From Saccoglossus kowalevskii (lineage: Eukaryota > Hemichordata > Enteropneusta > Harrimaniidae), in the NCBI RefSeq assembly GCF_000003605.2, contig NW_003124564.1, positions 1-33,853 of the forward strand: DNA of 33,853 nucleotides, written 5' to 3'. Position numbers and translations under genes: made by a program. Positions 1 through 11,350 of the stretch are shown one piece after another (the stretch's first letter is position 1; every line of letters begins with the position of its first letter). The notes under the pieces were generated by a model. That model saw only the letters and a program-made list of their open reading frames with translations. It had not been told where the DNA came from and did not search any database.

Positions 1-960
1 TCATCACACATTGCTTACATTACACTGACGTGAGGGTGGTCAGAGACACATTGCTTTTATTACACTAACGTGATGGTGGTCAGAGACACATTGCTTACAT
101 TACACTAACGTGATTGTGGTCAAAGACACATTGCTTATAATATACTACCGTGATGGTGGTCAAAGACACATTTCTTATATTACACTAACGTGATGATGGT
201 CAATGACACATTGCTTATATTACACTAATGTGATTGTGGTCAAAGACACATTGCTTGTATTAAGCTGACGTGATGGTGGTCATAGACACATTGCTTATAT
301 TATACTACCATGATGATGGTCAAAGACACGTTGCTTATATTACACTAACGGGATGGTGGTGAAAAACGCATTGCTAATATTACTCTGACGTGATGGTGGT
401 CATAGACACATTGCTTTTATTACACTGACATGATGGTGGTCAAAGACATATTGCTTATATTTCACTAACGTGATGGTGGTCAAAAACACATTGCTCATAT
501 TACACTAACGTGAGGGTGGTCAAAAACACATTGCTTATATTACACTGACGTGATGGTGGTCAAAGACACTTTGCTTATATTACACTGACGCGATGGTGTC
601 CAAAGACACATTGCTTATATTACACTAACGTGATGGTGGTCAAACACACTTTGCTTACATTACACTAACTTGATGGTAGACAAAGACACATTGCTTATAT
701 TACACTAACGTGATGATGGTCAAAGACACATTGCTTATATTACACTGACGTGATGGTGGTCAAAAACACATTGCTTATATTACACTAACGTGATGATGGT
801 CAAAGACACATTGCTTATATTACACTAACGTGATGGTGGTCAAAGACACATTGCTTATATTACACTAACGTGACGGTGGTCAAAAACACATTGCTTATAT
901 TACACTGACGTGAGGGTGGTCAGAGACACATTGCTTTTATTACACTAACGTGATGGTGGT
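1..960. repeat. Satellite domain A1a (type A monomers)
   Basis: About 24 monomers with type A marks: gattgtgg near 113, 233; the cttataatatactaccg variant near 135; gatgatgg; and gctcatatt near 491. It contains a complete gamma cassette core at 251-490 and a cactttgc plus gacgcgatggtgt pair near 568-600. The window opens inside the array, so the left edge of this domain is not seen. Confidence 0.75.
251..490. repeat. Type A cassette core, gamma haplotype
   Basis: Six monomers in fixed order: gcttgtattaagctg with catag; tatactaccatg (here followed by gatgatgg); cacgttg with cgggatgg and gtgaaaa; acgcattgctaat with tactctg; tttattacactgacatg; and acatattg with atttcac. It is followed by gctcatatt. 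The tatactaccatg unit defines the gamma haplotype. Confidence 0.85.
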
Positions 961-1400
961 CAGAGACACATTGCTTATATTACACTAACGTGATGGTGGT
1001 CAAAAAAACATTGCTTATATTGCACTAACGTGATGGTGGTCAGAGACATATTGCTTATATTATACTACCGTGATGGTGGTCAAAGACACATTACTTATAT
1101 TACACTAACGTGATGGTGGTCAAAGACACATCGCTTATATTACACTGACGTGATGGTGGTCAAAGACAAATTGCTTATATTACACTAACGTGATGGTGGT
1201 CAGAGACACATTGCTTATATTATACTACCGTGATGGTGGTCAGAGACACATTGCTTATATTACACTAACGTGATGGTGGTCAAAAAAACATTGCTTATAT
1301 TACACTAACGTGATGGTGGTCAAAGACACATTGCTTATATTGCACTAACGTGAAGGTGGTCAGAGACACATTGCTTATATTACACTGACGAGATGGTGGT
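961..1400. repeat. Short type B island
   Basis: About 11 monomers carrying type B marks inside type A sequence: aaaaaaacattg near 1003, attgcactaacg near 1020, cagagacatattg, cacattactt near 1088, cacatcgctt near 1128 and agacaaattg near 1165. The order catatt, tactaccg, cattactt, catcgctt, caaattg is the same as at about 4280-4400, 12050-12190 and 12650-12790. It therefore looks like a copied B segment rather than independent mutation. Edges are approximate. Confidence 0.65.
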
Positions 1401-1450
1401 CAAAGACACATTGCTTATATTACACTAACGTGATTGTGGTCAAAGACACA

Positions 1451-1689
1451 TTGCTTGTATTAAGCTGACGTGATGGTGGTCATAGACACATTGCTTATAT
1501 TGAACTACCATGATGGTGGTCAAAGACACGTTGCTTATATTACACTAACGGGAAGGTGGTGAAAAACGCATTGCTAATATTACACTGACGTGATGGTGGT
1601 CATAGACACATTGCTTTTATTACACTGACATGATAGTGGTCAAAGACATATTGCTTATATTTCACTAACGTGATGGTGGTCAAAACATA
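1451..1689. repeat. Type A cassette core, alpha haplotype
   Basis: Same six-unit order, with three private changes shared only with the copies at 11056 and 20984: ttgaactaccatg in unit 2, cgggaagg in unit 3 and gacatgatagtgg in unit 5. One base is lost at the end (caaaacatattgctc), and the cttataatatactaccg unit does not precede it here; type B-like units lie just upstream. Confidence 0.85.
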
Positions 1690-2390
1690 TTGCTCATATT
1701 ACACTAACGTGATGGTGGTCAAAAACACATTGCTTATATTACACTGACGTGATGGTGGTCAAAGACACTTTGCTTATATTACACTGATGCGATGGTGTCC
1801 AAAGACACATTGCTTATATTACACTAACGTGACAGTGGTCAAAAACACATTGCTCATATTACACTGACGTGATGGTGGTCAGAGACACATTGCTTACATT
1901 ACACTAACGTGACAGTGGTCAAAAACACATTGCTCATATTACACTGACGTGATGGTGGTCAGAGACACATTGCTTACATTGCACTAACGTGATGGTAGTC
2001 AAAGACACATTGCTTATATTACACTAACGTGATGATGGTCAAAGACACATTGCTTATATTACACTAACGTGACGGTGGTCAAAGACACATTGCTTTTATT
2101 ACACTAACGTGATGATGGTCAAAGACACATTGCTTATATTACACTCAAGTGGTGGTGGTCAAAGACACATTGCTTATATTACACTGACGTGATGGTAGTC
2201 AGAAACACATTGCTTATATTACACTAACGTGATGGTGGTCAAAAACACATTGCTTATATTACACTAACGTGACGGTGGTCAAAGACACATTGCTTATATT
2301 GCACTAACGTGATGATGGTCAAAGACACATTGCTTATATTACACTAACGTGACGGTGGTCAAAAACACATTGCTTAAATTACACTGACGT

Positions 2391-2520
2391 GATGGTGGTC
2401 AGAGACACATTGCTTATATTACACTAACGTGATGGTGGTCTAAGACACATTGCTTATATTACACTAACGTGATGGTGGTCAAAGTCACATTGCTTATATT
2501 ACACCAACGTGATGTTGGTC
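2391..2520. repeat. Second type A cassette, copy 1 (partial)
   Basis: Ordered units gatggtggtcagag, ggtctaagac, caaagtcac and accaacgtgatg. The ctcaagtg unit that begins most other copies is absent, and a gacgtgatgg unit stands there, as in the copy at 20391. Confidence 0.7.
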
Positions 2521-4080
2521 AAAGACACATTGCTTATATTGCACTAACGTGATGGTGGTCAAAGACACTTTGCTTATATTACACTGACGCGATGGTGGTC
2601 AAAGACACATTGCTTATATTACACTAACGTGATGGTGGTCAAAGACACATTGCTTATATTACACTAACGTGACAGTGGTCAAAAACACATTGCTCATATT
2701 ACACTGACGTGATGGTGGTCAGAGACACATTGATTACATTACACTAACGTGATGGTAGTCAAAGACACATTGCTTATATTACACTAACGTGATGGTGGTC
2801 AAATGACACATTGCTTATATTACACTAACGTGATTGTGGTCAAAGACACATTGCTTATATTACACTAACGTGACGGTGGACAAAAACACATTGCTTATAT
2901 TACACTGACGTGAGGGTGGTCAGAGTCACATTGCTTTTATTACACTAACGTGATTGTGGTCAAAGACACATTGCTTATATTACACTAACGTGATTGTGGT
3001 CAAAGACACATTGCTTATAATATACTACCGTGATGGTGGTCAAAGAAACATTGCTTATATTACACTAACGTGATGATGGTCAAAGACACATTGCTTTTAT
3101 TACACTAACGTGATGATGGTCAAAGACACGTTGCTTATATTACACTAACGTGATTGTGGTCAAAGACACATTATATTACACTAACGTGATGATGGTCAAA
3201 TACACATTGCTTATATTACACTAACGTGATGGTTGTCAAAGACACATTGCTTATATTATAGTGACGTGATGGTGGTCAAAAACACATTGCTTATATTACA
3301 CTAACGTGATGATGGTCAAAGACACATTGCTTATATTACACTAACTTGATGGTGGTCAAAGACACATTGCTTATATTACACTAACGTGATGGTGGTCAAA
3401 GACACATTACTTATATTACACTAACGTGATGGTGGTCAGAGACACATTGCTTATATTACACTGACGTGATGGTGGTCAAAGACGCATTGCTTATATTACA
3501 CTAACGTGATGGTGGTCAAAGACACATTGCTTATATTACACTAACGTGATGGTGGTCAAAAAAACATTGCTTATATTACACTAACGTGATGATGGTCAAA
3601 GACACATTGTTTATATTATACTAACGTGATGGTGGTCAAAAACACATTGCTTATATTACACTAACGTGATGGTGGTCAAAGACACATTGCTTATATTACG
3701 CTAACGTGATGGTGGTCAAAGACGCATTGGTTATATTACACTAATGTGATGGTGGTCAAAAACACATTGCTTATATTACAATAACGTGATGGTGGTCAAA
3801 GACACATTACTTATATTGCACTGACGTGACGGTGGTCAGAGACACATTGCTTATGTTACACTAACGTGATGTTGGTCAGAGACACATTGCTTATATTACA
3901 CTAACGTGATGCTGGTCAAAGTCGCATTGTTTATATTACACTAACGTGATGTTGGTCAGAGACGCATTGCTTATATTACACTAAAGTGATGGTGGTCAAA
4001 GACGCATTGCTTATATTACACTAACGTGATGTTGGTCAGAGACACATTGTTTATATTACACTAACGTGATGCTGGTCAAA

Positions 4081-4121
4081 GACGCATTGTTTATAATTAC
4101 ACTAACGTGATGTTGGTCATA
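4081..4121. repeat. 41-bp monomer variant outside the duplicated segment
   Basis: A gacgcattgtttataattac unit with one added base, followed by gatgttggtcatagacg. It is the same variant as at 4847, 5609, 23662, 24424 and 32983. All six lie in type B domains and follow a gatgctgg unit, so the inserted base arose once and spread by copying. Confidence 0.75.
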
Positions 4122-4759
4122 GACGTATTGCTTATATTACACTAACGTGATGCTGGTCAAAGACGCATTGCTTATATTACACTAACGTGATGGTGGTCAA
4201 AGACGCATTGCTTATATTACACTAAAGTGATGTTGGTCAGAGACACATTGCTTATATTACACTAACGTGATGGTGGTCAGAGACATATTGCTTATATTAT
4301 ACTACCGTGATGGTGGTCAAAGACACATTACTTATATTACACTAACGTGATGGTCGTCAAAGACACATCGCTTATATTACACTGACGTGATGGTGGTCAA
4401 AGACACATTGCTTTTATTGCACTAACGTGAAGGTGGTCAGAAACACATTGCTTATATTACACTGACGTGATGGTGGTCAAAGACACATTGCTTATATTGC
4501 ACTAACGTGATGGTGGTCAGAGACACATTGCTTATATTATACTACCGTGATGGTGGTCAAAGACACATTACTTATATTACACTAACGTGATGGTGGTCAA
4601 AGACACATCGCTTATATTACACTGACGTGATGGTGGTCAAAGACAAATTGCTTATATTACACTAACGTGATGGTGGTCAAAAACACATTGGTTATAATAC
4701 AATAACGTGATGGTGTTCAAAGACACATTACTTATATTGCACTAACGTGATGGTGGTCA

Positions 4760-5720
4760 GAGACACATTGCTTATATTACACTAACGTGATGTTGGTCAG
4801 AGACACATAGCTTATATTACACTAACGTGATGCTGGTAAAAGACGCATTGTTTATAATTACACTAACGTGATGTTGGTCAGAGACACATTGCTTATATTA
4901 CACTAACGTGATGCTGGTCAAAGACGCATTGCTTATATTACACTAACGTGATGTTGGTCAGAGACACAATGCTTATATTACACTAACGTGATGCTGGTCT
5001 AAGACGCTTTGCTTATATTACACTAACGTGATGTTGGTCAGAGACGCATTGCTTATATGACACTAACGTGATGGTGGTCAAAGATGCATTGCTTATATTA
5101 CACTAAAGTGATGTTGGTCAGAGACACATTGCTTATATTACACTAACGTGATGCTGGTCAAAGACGCATTGCTTATATTACACTAACGTGATGTTGGTCA
5201 GAGACGCATTGCTTATATTACACTAACGTGATGGTGGTCAAAGACAAATTGCTTATATTACACTAACGTGATGGTGGTCAAAAACACATTGCTTATATTA
5301 CACTGACGTGATGGTGGTCAGAGACACATTGCTTATATTACACCTAACGTGATGGTGGTCAAAAAAACATTGCTTATATTACACTAACGTAATGGTGGTC
5401 AAAGACACATTGCTTTTATTGCACTAACGTGAAGGTGGTCAGAGACACATTGCTTATATTACACTGACGTGATGGTGGTCAAAGACACATTGCTTATATT
5501 GCTCTAACGTGATGGTGGTCAGAGACATATTGCTTTTATTACACTAACGTGATGTTGGTTAGAGACACATTGCTTATATTACACAAACGTGATGCTGGTC
5601 AAAGACGCATTGTTTATAATTACACTAACGTGATGCTGGTCAAAGACAAATTGCTTATATCACACTGAGGTGATGGTGGTCAAAGACACATTGCTTATAT
5701 TGCACTAACGTGATGGTTGT
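4760..5720. repeat. Duplicated B segment with 41-bp units, copy 1
   Basis: Contains 41-bp tttataattac units near 4847 and 5609, ctaaagtgatgttgg at 5103 and gatgttggttagaga at 5551. All have counterparts about 18,815 bp downstream (23662, 24424, 23919, 24366) in the same order. This is a colinear copy of about 0.95 kb. Confidence 0.8.
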
Positions 5721-6145
5721 CAGAGACACATTGCTTATATTACACTGACGCGATGGTGGTCAAAGACACATTGCTTATATTACACTAACGTGATTGTGGT
5801 CAAAGAAACATTGCTTATATTATACTAATGTGATTGTGGTCAACGACACATTGCTTATATTACACAAACGTGCTTGTGGTCAAAGACACATTGCTTATAT
5901 TACACTAACGTGATGGTGGTCAAAAACACATTGCTTATATTACAATAACGTGACGGTGGTCAAAGACACATTGCTTATATTACGCTAACGTGATGGTGGT
6001 CAAAGACAAATTGCTTATATTACACTAACGTGATTGTGGTCAAAAACACATTGCTTATATTACACTGACGTGATGGTGGTCAAAGACACATTGCTCATAT
6101 TACACTAACGTGATGGTGGTCAAAAACACATTGCTTATATTACAC

Positions 6146-6153
6146 TGACGTCA
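6146..6153. promoter_or_regulatory. CRE-like palindrome TGACGTCA (copy 1 of 6)
   Basis: A single change in the tgacgtga core creates the 8-bp palindrome TGACGTCA, known in eukaryotes as the CREB/ATF binding site. Other copies are at 7345, 8144, 8823, 26961 and 31201, all inherited with the same cassette. There is no gene or promoter nearby and nothing shows that it functions; it is listed as a sequence match only. Confidence 0.25.
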
Positions 6154-6580
6154 TGGTGATCAAAAACACGTTGCTTATATTACACTAACGTGACGGTGGT
6201 CAAAAACACATTGCTTATATTACACCAACGTGATAGTGGTCAAAGACACATTGCTTATAATACACCAACGTGATGGTGGTCAACACACATTGCTTATATT
6301 ACACTAACGTGATGATGGTCAAAGACACATTGCTTATATTACACTAACGTGGTGGTAGTCAAAGACACATTGCTTATATTACACTAACGTGATGATGGTC
6401 AAAGACACATTGCTTATATTATACTGACGTGATGGTGGTCAAAAACACATTGCTTATATTACACTAACGTGATGATGGTCAAAGACACATTGCTTATATT
6501 ACACTAACGTGATGGTGGTCAAAGACACATTGCTTATATTACACTAACGTGATGATGGTCAAAGACACATTGCTTATATT

Positions 6581-6720
6581 ACACTCAAGTGATGGTGGTC
6601 AGAGACACATTGTTTATATTACACTAACGTGATGGTGGTCTAAGACACATTGCTTATATTACAATAACGTGATGGTGGTCAAAGTCACATTGCTTATATT
6701 ACACCAACGTGATGGTGTAC
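6581..6720. repeat. Second type A cassette, copy 2
   Basis: Ordered units: ctcaagtgatgg with cagagac and attgtttat; ggtctaagac; acaataacg with aaagtcac; accaacgtgatggtgtac. The gtgtac ending is shared with the copy near 18,035, 11.5 kb away, while other copies read gtgtcc. It is followed by gacagtgg, gctcatatt and gcttacatt units. Confidence 0.8.
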
Positions 6721-7089
6721 AAAGACACATTGCTTATATTACACTAACGTGATGGTGGTCAAAGACACATTGCTTATATTACACTAACGTGACAGTGGTC
6801 AAAAACACATTGCTCATATTACACTGACGTGATGGTGGTCAGAGACACATTGCTTACATTACACTAACGTGATGGTAGTCAAAGACACATTGCTTATATT
6901 ACACTAACGTGATTGTGGTCAAAGACACATTGCTTATATTACACTAACGTGATTGTGATCAAAGACACATTGCTTATATTATACTAATGTGATTGTGGTC
7001 AACGACACATTGCTTATATTACACTAACGTGCTTGTGGTCAAAGACACATTGCTTATATTACACTAACGTGACGGTGGTCAAAAACACA

Positions 7090-7289
7090 TTGGTTATATT
7101 ATACTACCATGATGGTGGTCAAAGACACGTTGCTTATATTACACTAACGGGATGGTGGTGAAAAACGCATTGCTAATATTACTCTGACGTGATGGTGGTC
7201 ATAGACACATTGCTTTTATTACACTGACATGATGGTGGTCAAAGACATATTGCTTATATTTCACTAACGAGATGGTGGTCAAAAACACA
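7090..7289. repeat. Partial type A cassette core, gamma, first unit missing
   Basis: Units 2 to 6 of the cassette (tatactaccatg, cgggatgg with gtgaaaa, acgcattgctaat, tgacatg, atttcac with cgagatgg). The gcttgtattaagc unit is absent and a gacggtgg/tggttatatt unit stands in its place. The acgagatgg change at the end is shared with the copies at 7849, 18701 and 26667. A second copy follows 799 bp downstream. Confidence 0.8.
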
Positions 7290-8690
7290 TTGCTCATATT
7301 ACACTAACGTGATGGTGGTCAAAAACACATTGCTTATATTACACTGACGTCATGGTGGTCAAAGACACGTTGCTTAAATTACACTAACGTGACGGTGGTC
7401 AAAAACACATTGCTTATATTACACCAACGTGCTGGTGGTCAAAGACACATTGCTTATATTACACCAACGTGATGGTGGTCAACACACATTGCTTATATTA
7501 CACTAACGTGATGATGGTCAAAGACACATTGCTTATATTACACTAACGTGGTGGTAGTCAAAGACACATTGCTTATATTACACTAACGTGATGATGGTCA
7601 AAGACACATTGCTTATATTATACTGACGTGATGGTGGTCAAAAACACATTCCTTATATTACACTAACGTGATGATGGTCAAAGACACATTGTTTATATTA
7701 CACTAACGTGATGGTGGTCAAAGACACATTGCTTATATTACACTAACGTGATGATGGTCAGAGACACATTGCTTACATTACACTAACGTGATGGTAGTCA
7801 ACGACACATTGCTTATATTACACAAACGTGCTTGTGGTCAAAGACACATTGCTTGTATTAAGCTGACGTGATGGTGGTCATAAACACATTGCTTATATTA
7901 TACTACCATGATGGTGGTCAAAGACACGTTGCTTATATTACACTAACGGGATGGTGGTGAAAAACGCATTGCTAATATTACTCTGACGTGATGGTGGTCA
8001 TAGACACATTGCTTTTATTACTCTGACATGATGGTGGTCAAAAACATATTGCTTATATTTCACTAACGAGATGGTGGTCAAAAACACATTGCTCATATTA
8101 CTCTAACGTGATGGTGGTCAAAAACACATTGCTTATATTACACTGACGTCATGGTGGTCAAAGACACGTTGCTTAAATTACACTAACGTGACGGTGGTCA
8201 AAAACACATTGCTTATATTACACCAACGTGATGGTGGTCAAAGACACATTGCTTATATTACACCAACGTGATGGTGGTCAACACACATTGCTTATATTAC
8301 ACTAACGTGATGATGGTCAAAGACACATTGCTTATATTACACTAACGTGGTGGTAGTCAAAGACACATTGCTTATATTACACTAACGTGATGATGGTCAA
8401 AGACACATTGCTTATATTATACTGACGTGATGGTGGTCAAAAACACATTGCTTATATTACACTAACGTGATGATGGTCAAAGACACATTGCTTATATAAC
8501 ACTAACGTGATGGTGGTCAAAGACACATTGCTTATATTACACTAACGTGATGGTGGTCAAAGACATATTGCTTATATTTCACTAACGTGATGGTAGTCAA
8601 AGACACATTGCTTATATTACACTAACGTGATGGTGGTCAAAGACACATTGCTTATATTACATTAACGTGATTGTGGTCAAAGACACATTG
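7097..8690. repeat. Tandem duplication with 799-bp period
   Basis: Landmarks repeat 799 bp apart (20 units, one of them 39 bp): acgagatgg at 7266/8065, TGACGTCA at 7345/8144 and tcaacacacattg at 7480/8279. The cacgttgcttaaatt, accaacg, gatgatgg and gtggtggtagtc units between them repeat in order as well. The second copy is a recent duplicate of the first, or both were copied together. The earlier 39-bp unit at 6281 lies 1,199 bp (30 units less one base) before 7480. Confidence 0.8.
7849..8088. repeat. Type A cassette core, gamma haplotype
   Basis: Complete six-unit core with gcttgtattaagctg, tatactaccatg, cgggatgg, acgcattgctaat, tgacatg and atttcacta with acgagatgg. Unit 5 reads ttattactctgac, a private change. 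Units 2-6 are the downstream member of the 799-bp tandem duplication whose upstream member begins near 7097. Confidence 0.85.
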
Positions 8691-9490
8691 CTTATATTAT
8701 ACTAATGTGATTGTGGTCAACGACACATTGCTTATATTACACTAACTTGCTTGTGGTCAACGACACATTGCTTATATTACACTAACGTGACGGTGGTCAA
8801 AAACACATTGCTTATATTACACTGACGTCATGGTGGTCAAAGACACGTTGCTTAAATTACACTAACGTGACGGTGGTCAAAAACACATTGCTTATATTAC
8901 ACCAACGTGATGGTGGTCAAAGACACACTGCTTATATTACACCAACGTGATGGTGGTCAACACACATTGCTTATATTACACTAACGTGATGATGGTCAAA
9001 GACACATTGCTTATATTACACTAACGTGGTGGTAGTCAAAGACACATTGCTTATATTACACTAACGTGATGATGGTCAAAGACACATTGCTTATATTATA
9101 CTGACGTGATGGTGGTCAAAAACACATTGCTTATATTACACTAACGTGATGATGGTCAAAGACACATTGCTTATATAACACTAACGTGATGGTGGTCAAA
9201 GACACATTGCTTATATTACACTAACGTGATGGTGGTCAAAGACATATTGCTTATATTTCACTAACGTGATGGTGGTCAAAAACACATTGCTCATATTACA
9301 CTAACGTGATGATGGTCAAAGACACATTGCTTATATTACACTCAAGTGATGGTGGTCAGAGACACATTGTTTATATTACACTAACGTGATGGTGGTCTAA
9401 GACACATTGCTTATATTACAATAACGTGATGGTGGTCAAAGTCACATTGCTTATATTACACCAACGTGATGGTGTCCAAAGACACATTGC
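8140..9490. repeat. Tandem duplication with 679-bp period
   Basis: Landmarks repeat 679 bp apart (17 units, one of 39 bp): TGACGTCA at 8144/8823, the tcaacacacattg unit at 8279/8958 and the private cttatataacac variant at 8491/9170. I found the last variant nowhere else in the window, so it ties these two copies to a recent event. A catatt/atttcacta unit closes the shared tract at about 8575 and 9254. Confidence 0.8.
9339..9478. repeat. Second type A cassette, copy 3
   Basis: Same order as the copy at 6581: ctcaagtgatgg, attgtttat, ggtctaagac, acaataacg, aaagtcac, accaacg. It ends gtgtcc. The same gacagtgg, gctcatatt, cagag and gcttacatt units follow, so the shared tract extends over at least ten monomers. 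Confidence 0.8.
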
Positions 9491-10086
9491 TTATATTACA
9501 CTAACGTGATGGTGGTCAAAGACACATTGCTTATATTACACTAACGTGACAGTGGTCAAAAACACATTGCTCATATTACACTGACGTGATGGTGGTCAGA
9601 GACACATTGCTTACATTACACTAACGTGAAGGTAGTCAAAGACACATTGCTTATATTACACTAACGTGATGGTGGTCAAAGACACATTGCTTATATTACA
9701 CTAACGTGATTGTGATCAAAGACACATTGCTTATATTATTCTAATGTGATTGTGGTCAACGACACATTGCTTATATTACACAAACGTGCTTGTGGTCAAA
9801 GACACATTGCTTATATTACACTAACGTGACGGTGGTCAAAAACACATTGCTTATATTACACTGACGTGAGGGTGGTCAGAGACACATTGCTTTTATTACA
9901 CTAACGTGATTGTGGTCAAAGACACATTGCTTATATTACACTAAAGTGATTGTGGTCAAAGACACATTGCTTATAATATACTACCGTGATGGTGGTCAAA
10001 GACACAATGCTTATATTACACTAACGTGATGATGGTCAAAGACACATTGCTTATATTACACTAACGTGATTGTGGTCAAAGACACA

Positions 10087-10326
10087 TTGCTTGTATTAAG
10101 CTGACGTGATGGTGGTCATAGACACATTGCTTATATTATACTACCATGATGGTGGTCAAAGACACGTTGCTTATATTACACTAACGGGATGGTGGTGAAA
10201 AACGCATTGCTAATATTACTCTGAATTGATGGTGGTCATAGACACATTGCTTTTATTACACTGACATGATGGTGGTCAAAGACACATTGCTTATATTACA
10301 CTAACGTGATGGTGTTCAAAAACACA
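10087..10326. repeat. Type A cassette core, gamma haplotype, altered end
   Basis: Units 1-5 match the gamma core, but unit 4 reads tctgaattgatgg, so its CpG is lost, and unit 6 is a consensus-like unit instead of the acatattg/atttcac unit. Upstream the string tactaatg-like, gcttgtgg, gacggtgg, gagggtgg, gattgtgg, cttataatatactaccg is present from about 9,730, giving one of the fuller 17-unit strings. An indel-rich patch follows directly. Confidence 0.8.
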
Positions 10327-10560
10327 TTGGTTTATATTTACACTAACGTGACGGTGGTCAAAGACACCATTGCTTATATTGCACTAACGTGATGAAGGGT
10401 CAAAAGACACATTTGCTTATATTACACTAACGTGACGGATGGTTCAAAAACACATTGTTTAAATTACACTGACGTGATGGTAGTCAGAAACACATTGCTT
10501 ATATTACACTAACGTGATGGTGGTCAAAAACACATTGCTTATATTACTACTAACGTGATG
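10320..10560. other. Indel-rich patch in the array
   Basis: At least eight one- or two-base changes in length within 240 bases: ggtttatatttac, gacaccattg, gatgaagggtc, caaaagac, catttgctt, gacggatggttc and ttactactaacg. The flanking array goes many hundreds of bases without one. Most lengthen an existing short run. This fits poor consensus quality in a long-read assembly better than biology. Confidence 0.6.
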
Positions 10561-11055
10561 GTGGTCAAAAACACATTGCTTATATTACACCAACGTGATG
10601 GTGGTCAAAGACACATTGCTTATATTGCACTAACGTGATGGTGGTCAAAGACAATTTGCTTATATTACACTAACGTGATTGTGGTCAAAGACACATTGCT
10701 TATATTATACTAATGTGATTGTGGTCAACGACACATTGCTTATATTACACTAACGTGCTTGTGGTCAAAGACACATTGCTTATATTACACTAACGTAACG
10801 GTGGTCAAAAACACATTGCTTATATTACACTGACGTGAGGGTGGTCAGAGACACATTGCTTTTATTACACGAACGTGATTGTGGTCAAAGACACATTGCT
10901 TATATTACACTAACGTGATTGTGGTCAAAGACACATTGCTTATAATATACTACCGTGATGGTGGTCAAAGACACATTGCTCATATTACACTAACGTGATG
11001 ATGGTCAAAGACACATTGCTTATATTACACTAACGTGATTGTGGTCAAAGACACA

Positions 11056-11296
11056 TTGCTTGTATTAAGCTGACGTGATGGTGGTCATAGACACATTGCT
11101 TATATTGAACTACCATGATGGTGGTCAAAGACACGTTGCTTATATTACACTAACGGGAAGGTGGTGAAAAACGCATTGCTAATATTACTCTGACGTGATG
11201 GTGGTCATAGACACATTGCTTTTATTACACTGACATGATAGTGGTCAAAGACATATTGCTTATATTTCACTAACGTGATGGTGGTCAAAAACACAT
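11056..11296. repeat. Type A cassette core, alpha haplotype
   Basis: Carries the three alpha marks (ttgaactaccatg, cgggaagg, gacatgatagtgg). The full upstream string starts near 10,690 with tactaatgtg. One extra base (cacatttgctc) sits at the end. Type B sequence starts within about 60 bases of the end, after units with further one-base insertions. Confidence 0.85.
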
Positions 11297-11350
11297 TTGC
11301 TCATATTACACTAACGTGGATGGTGGTCAAAAACACATTGCTTAATATTA

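Larger units (their letters stand above)
1401..3400. repeat. Satellite domain A1b (type A monomers)
   Basis: About 50 type A monomers. It holds the alpha cassette core (1451-1689), the gacgcgatggtgtcc variant near 1790 (with gatgc in place of gacgc), two near-identical pairs of gacagtgg and gctcatatt units around 1830-1960, and a copy of the second cassette at 2391-2520. Register shifts are visible: one base lost near 1685, one gained near 2794 (caaatgacac), and four lost at 3161-3180, where cattatattac lacks gctt. Confidence 0.75.
3400..5745. repeat. Satellite domain B1 (type B monomers)
   Basis: About 58 monomers dominated by gatgttggtcaga alternating with gatgctggtc and agacgcattg, plus cacatcgctt near 4358 and 4598. 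Units with the extra base in tttataattac (41 bp) occur near 4085, 4847 and 5609. The stretch from about 3840 to 5720 is colinear with 23,060-24,535. Private marks match: cttatgttac at 3850 and 23066, and the 41-bp units at 4847/23662 and 5609/24424. The left edge is gradual, with cattactt and gacgcattg appearing from 3400 on. Confidence 0.75.
5746..11350. repeat. Satellite domain A2 (type A monomers)
   Basis: About 140 type A monomers and the clearest higher-order structure in the window. It includes tandem copies spaced 799 bp (7097 to 7896) and 679 bp (8140 to 8819), four 39-bp units reading tcaacacacattg, four TGACGTCA variants, cassette cores at 7090, 7849, 10087 and 11056, and second-cassette copies at 6581 and 9339. 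The interval 10,320-10,560 is unusually rich in one-base insertions. Confidence 0.75.

Noticed and set aside
5551-5560. Nuclear-receptor half-site (TGGTCA) in every unit
   Set aside because: A six-base match repeated because the unit is repeated carries no evidence of function, and there is no second half-site in a standard arrangement.
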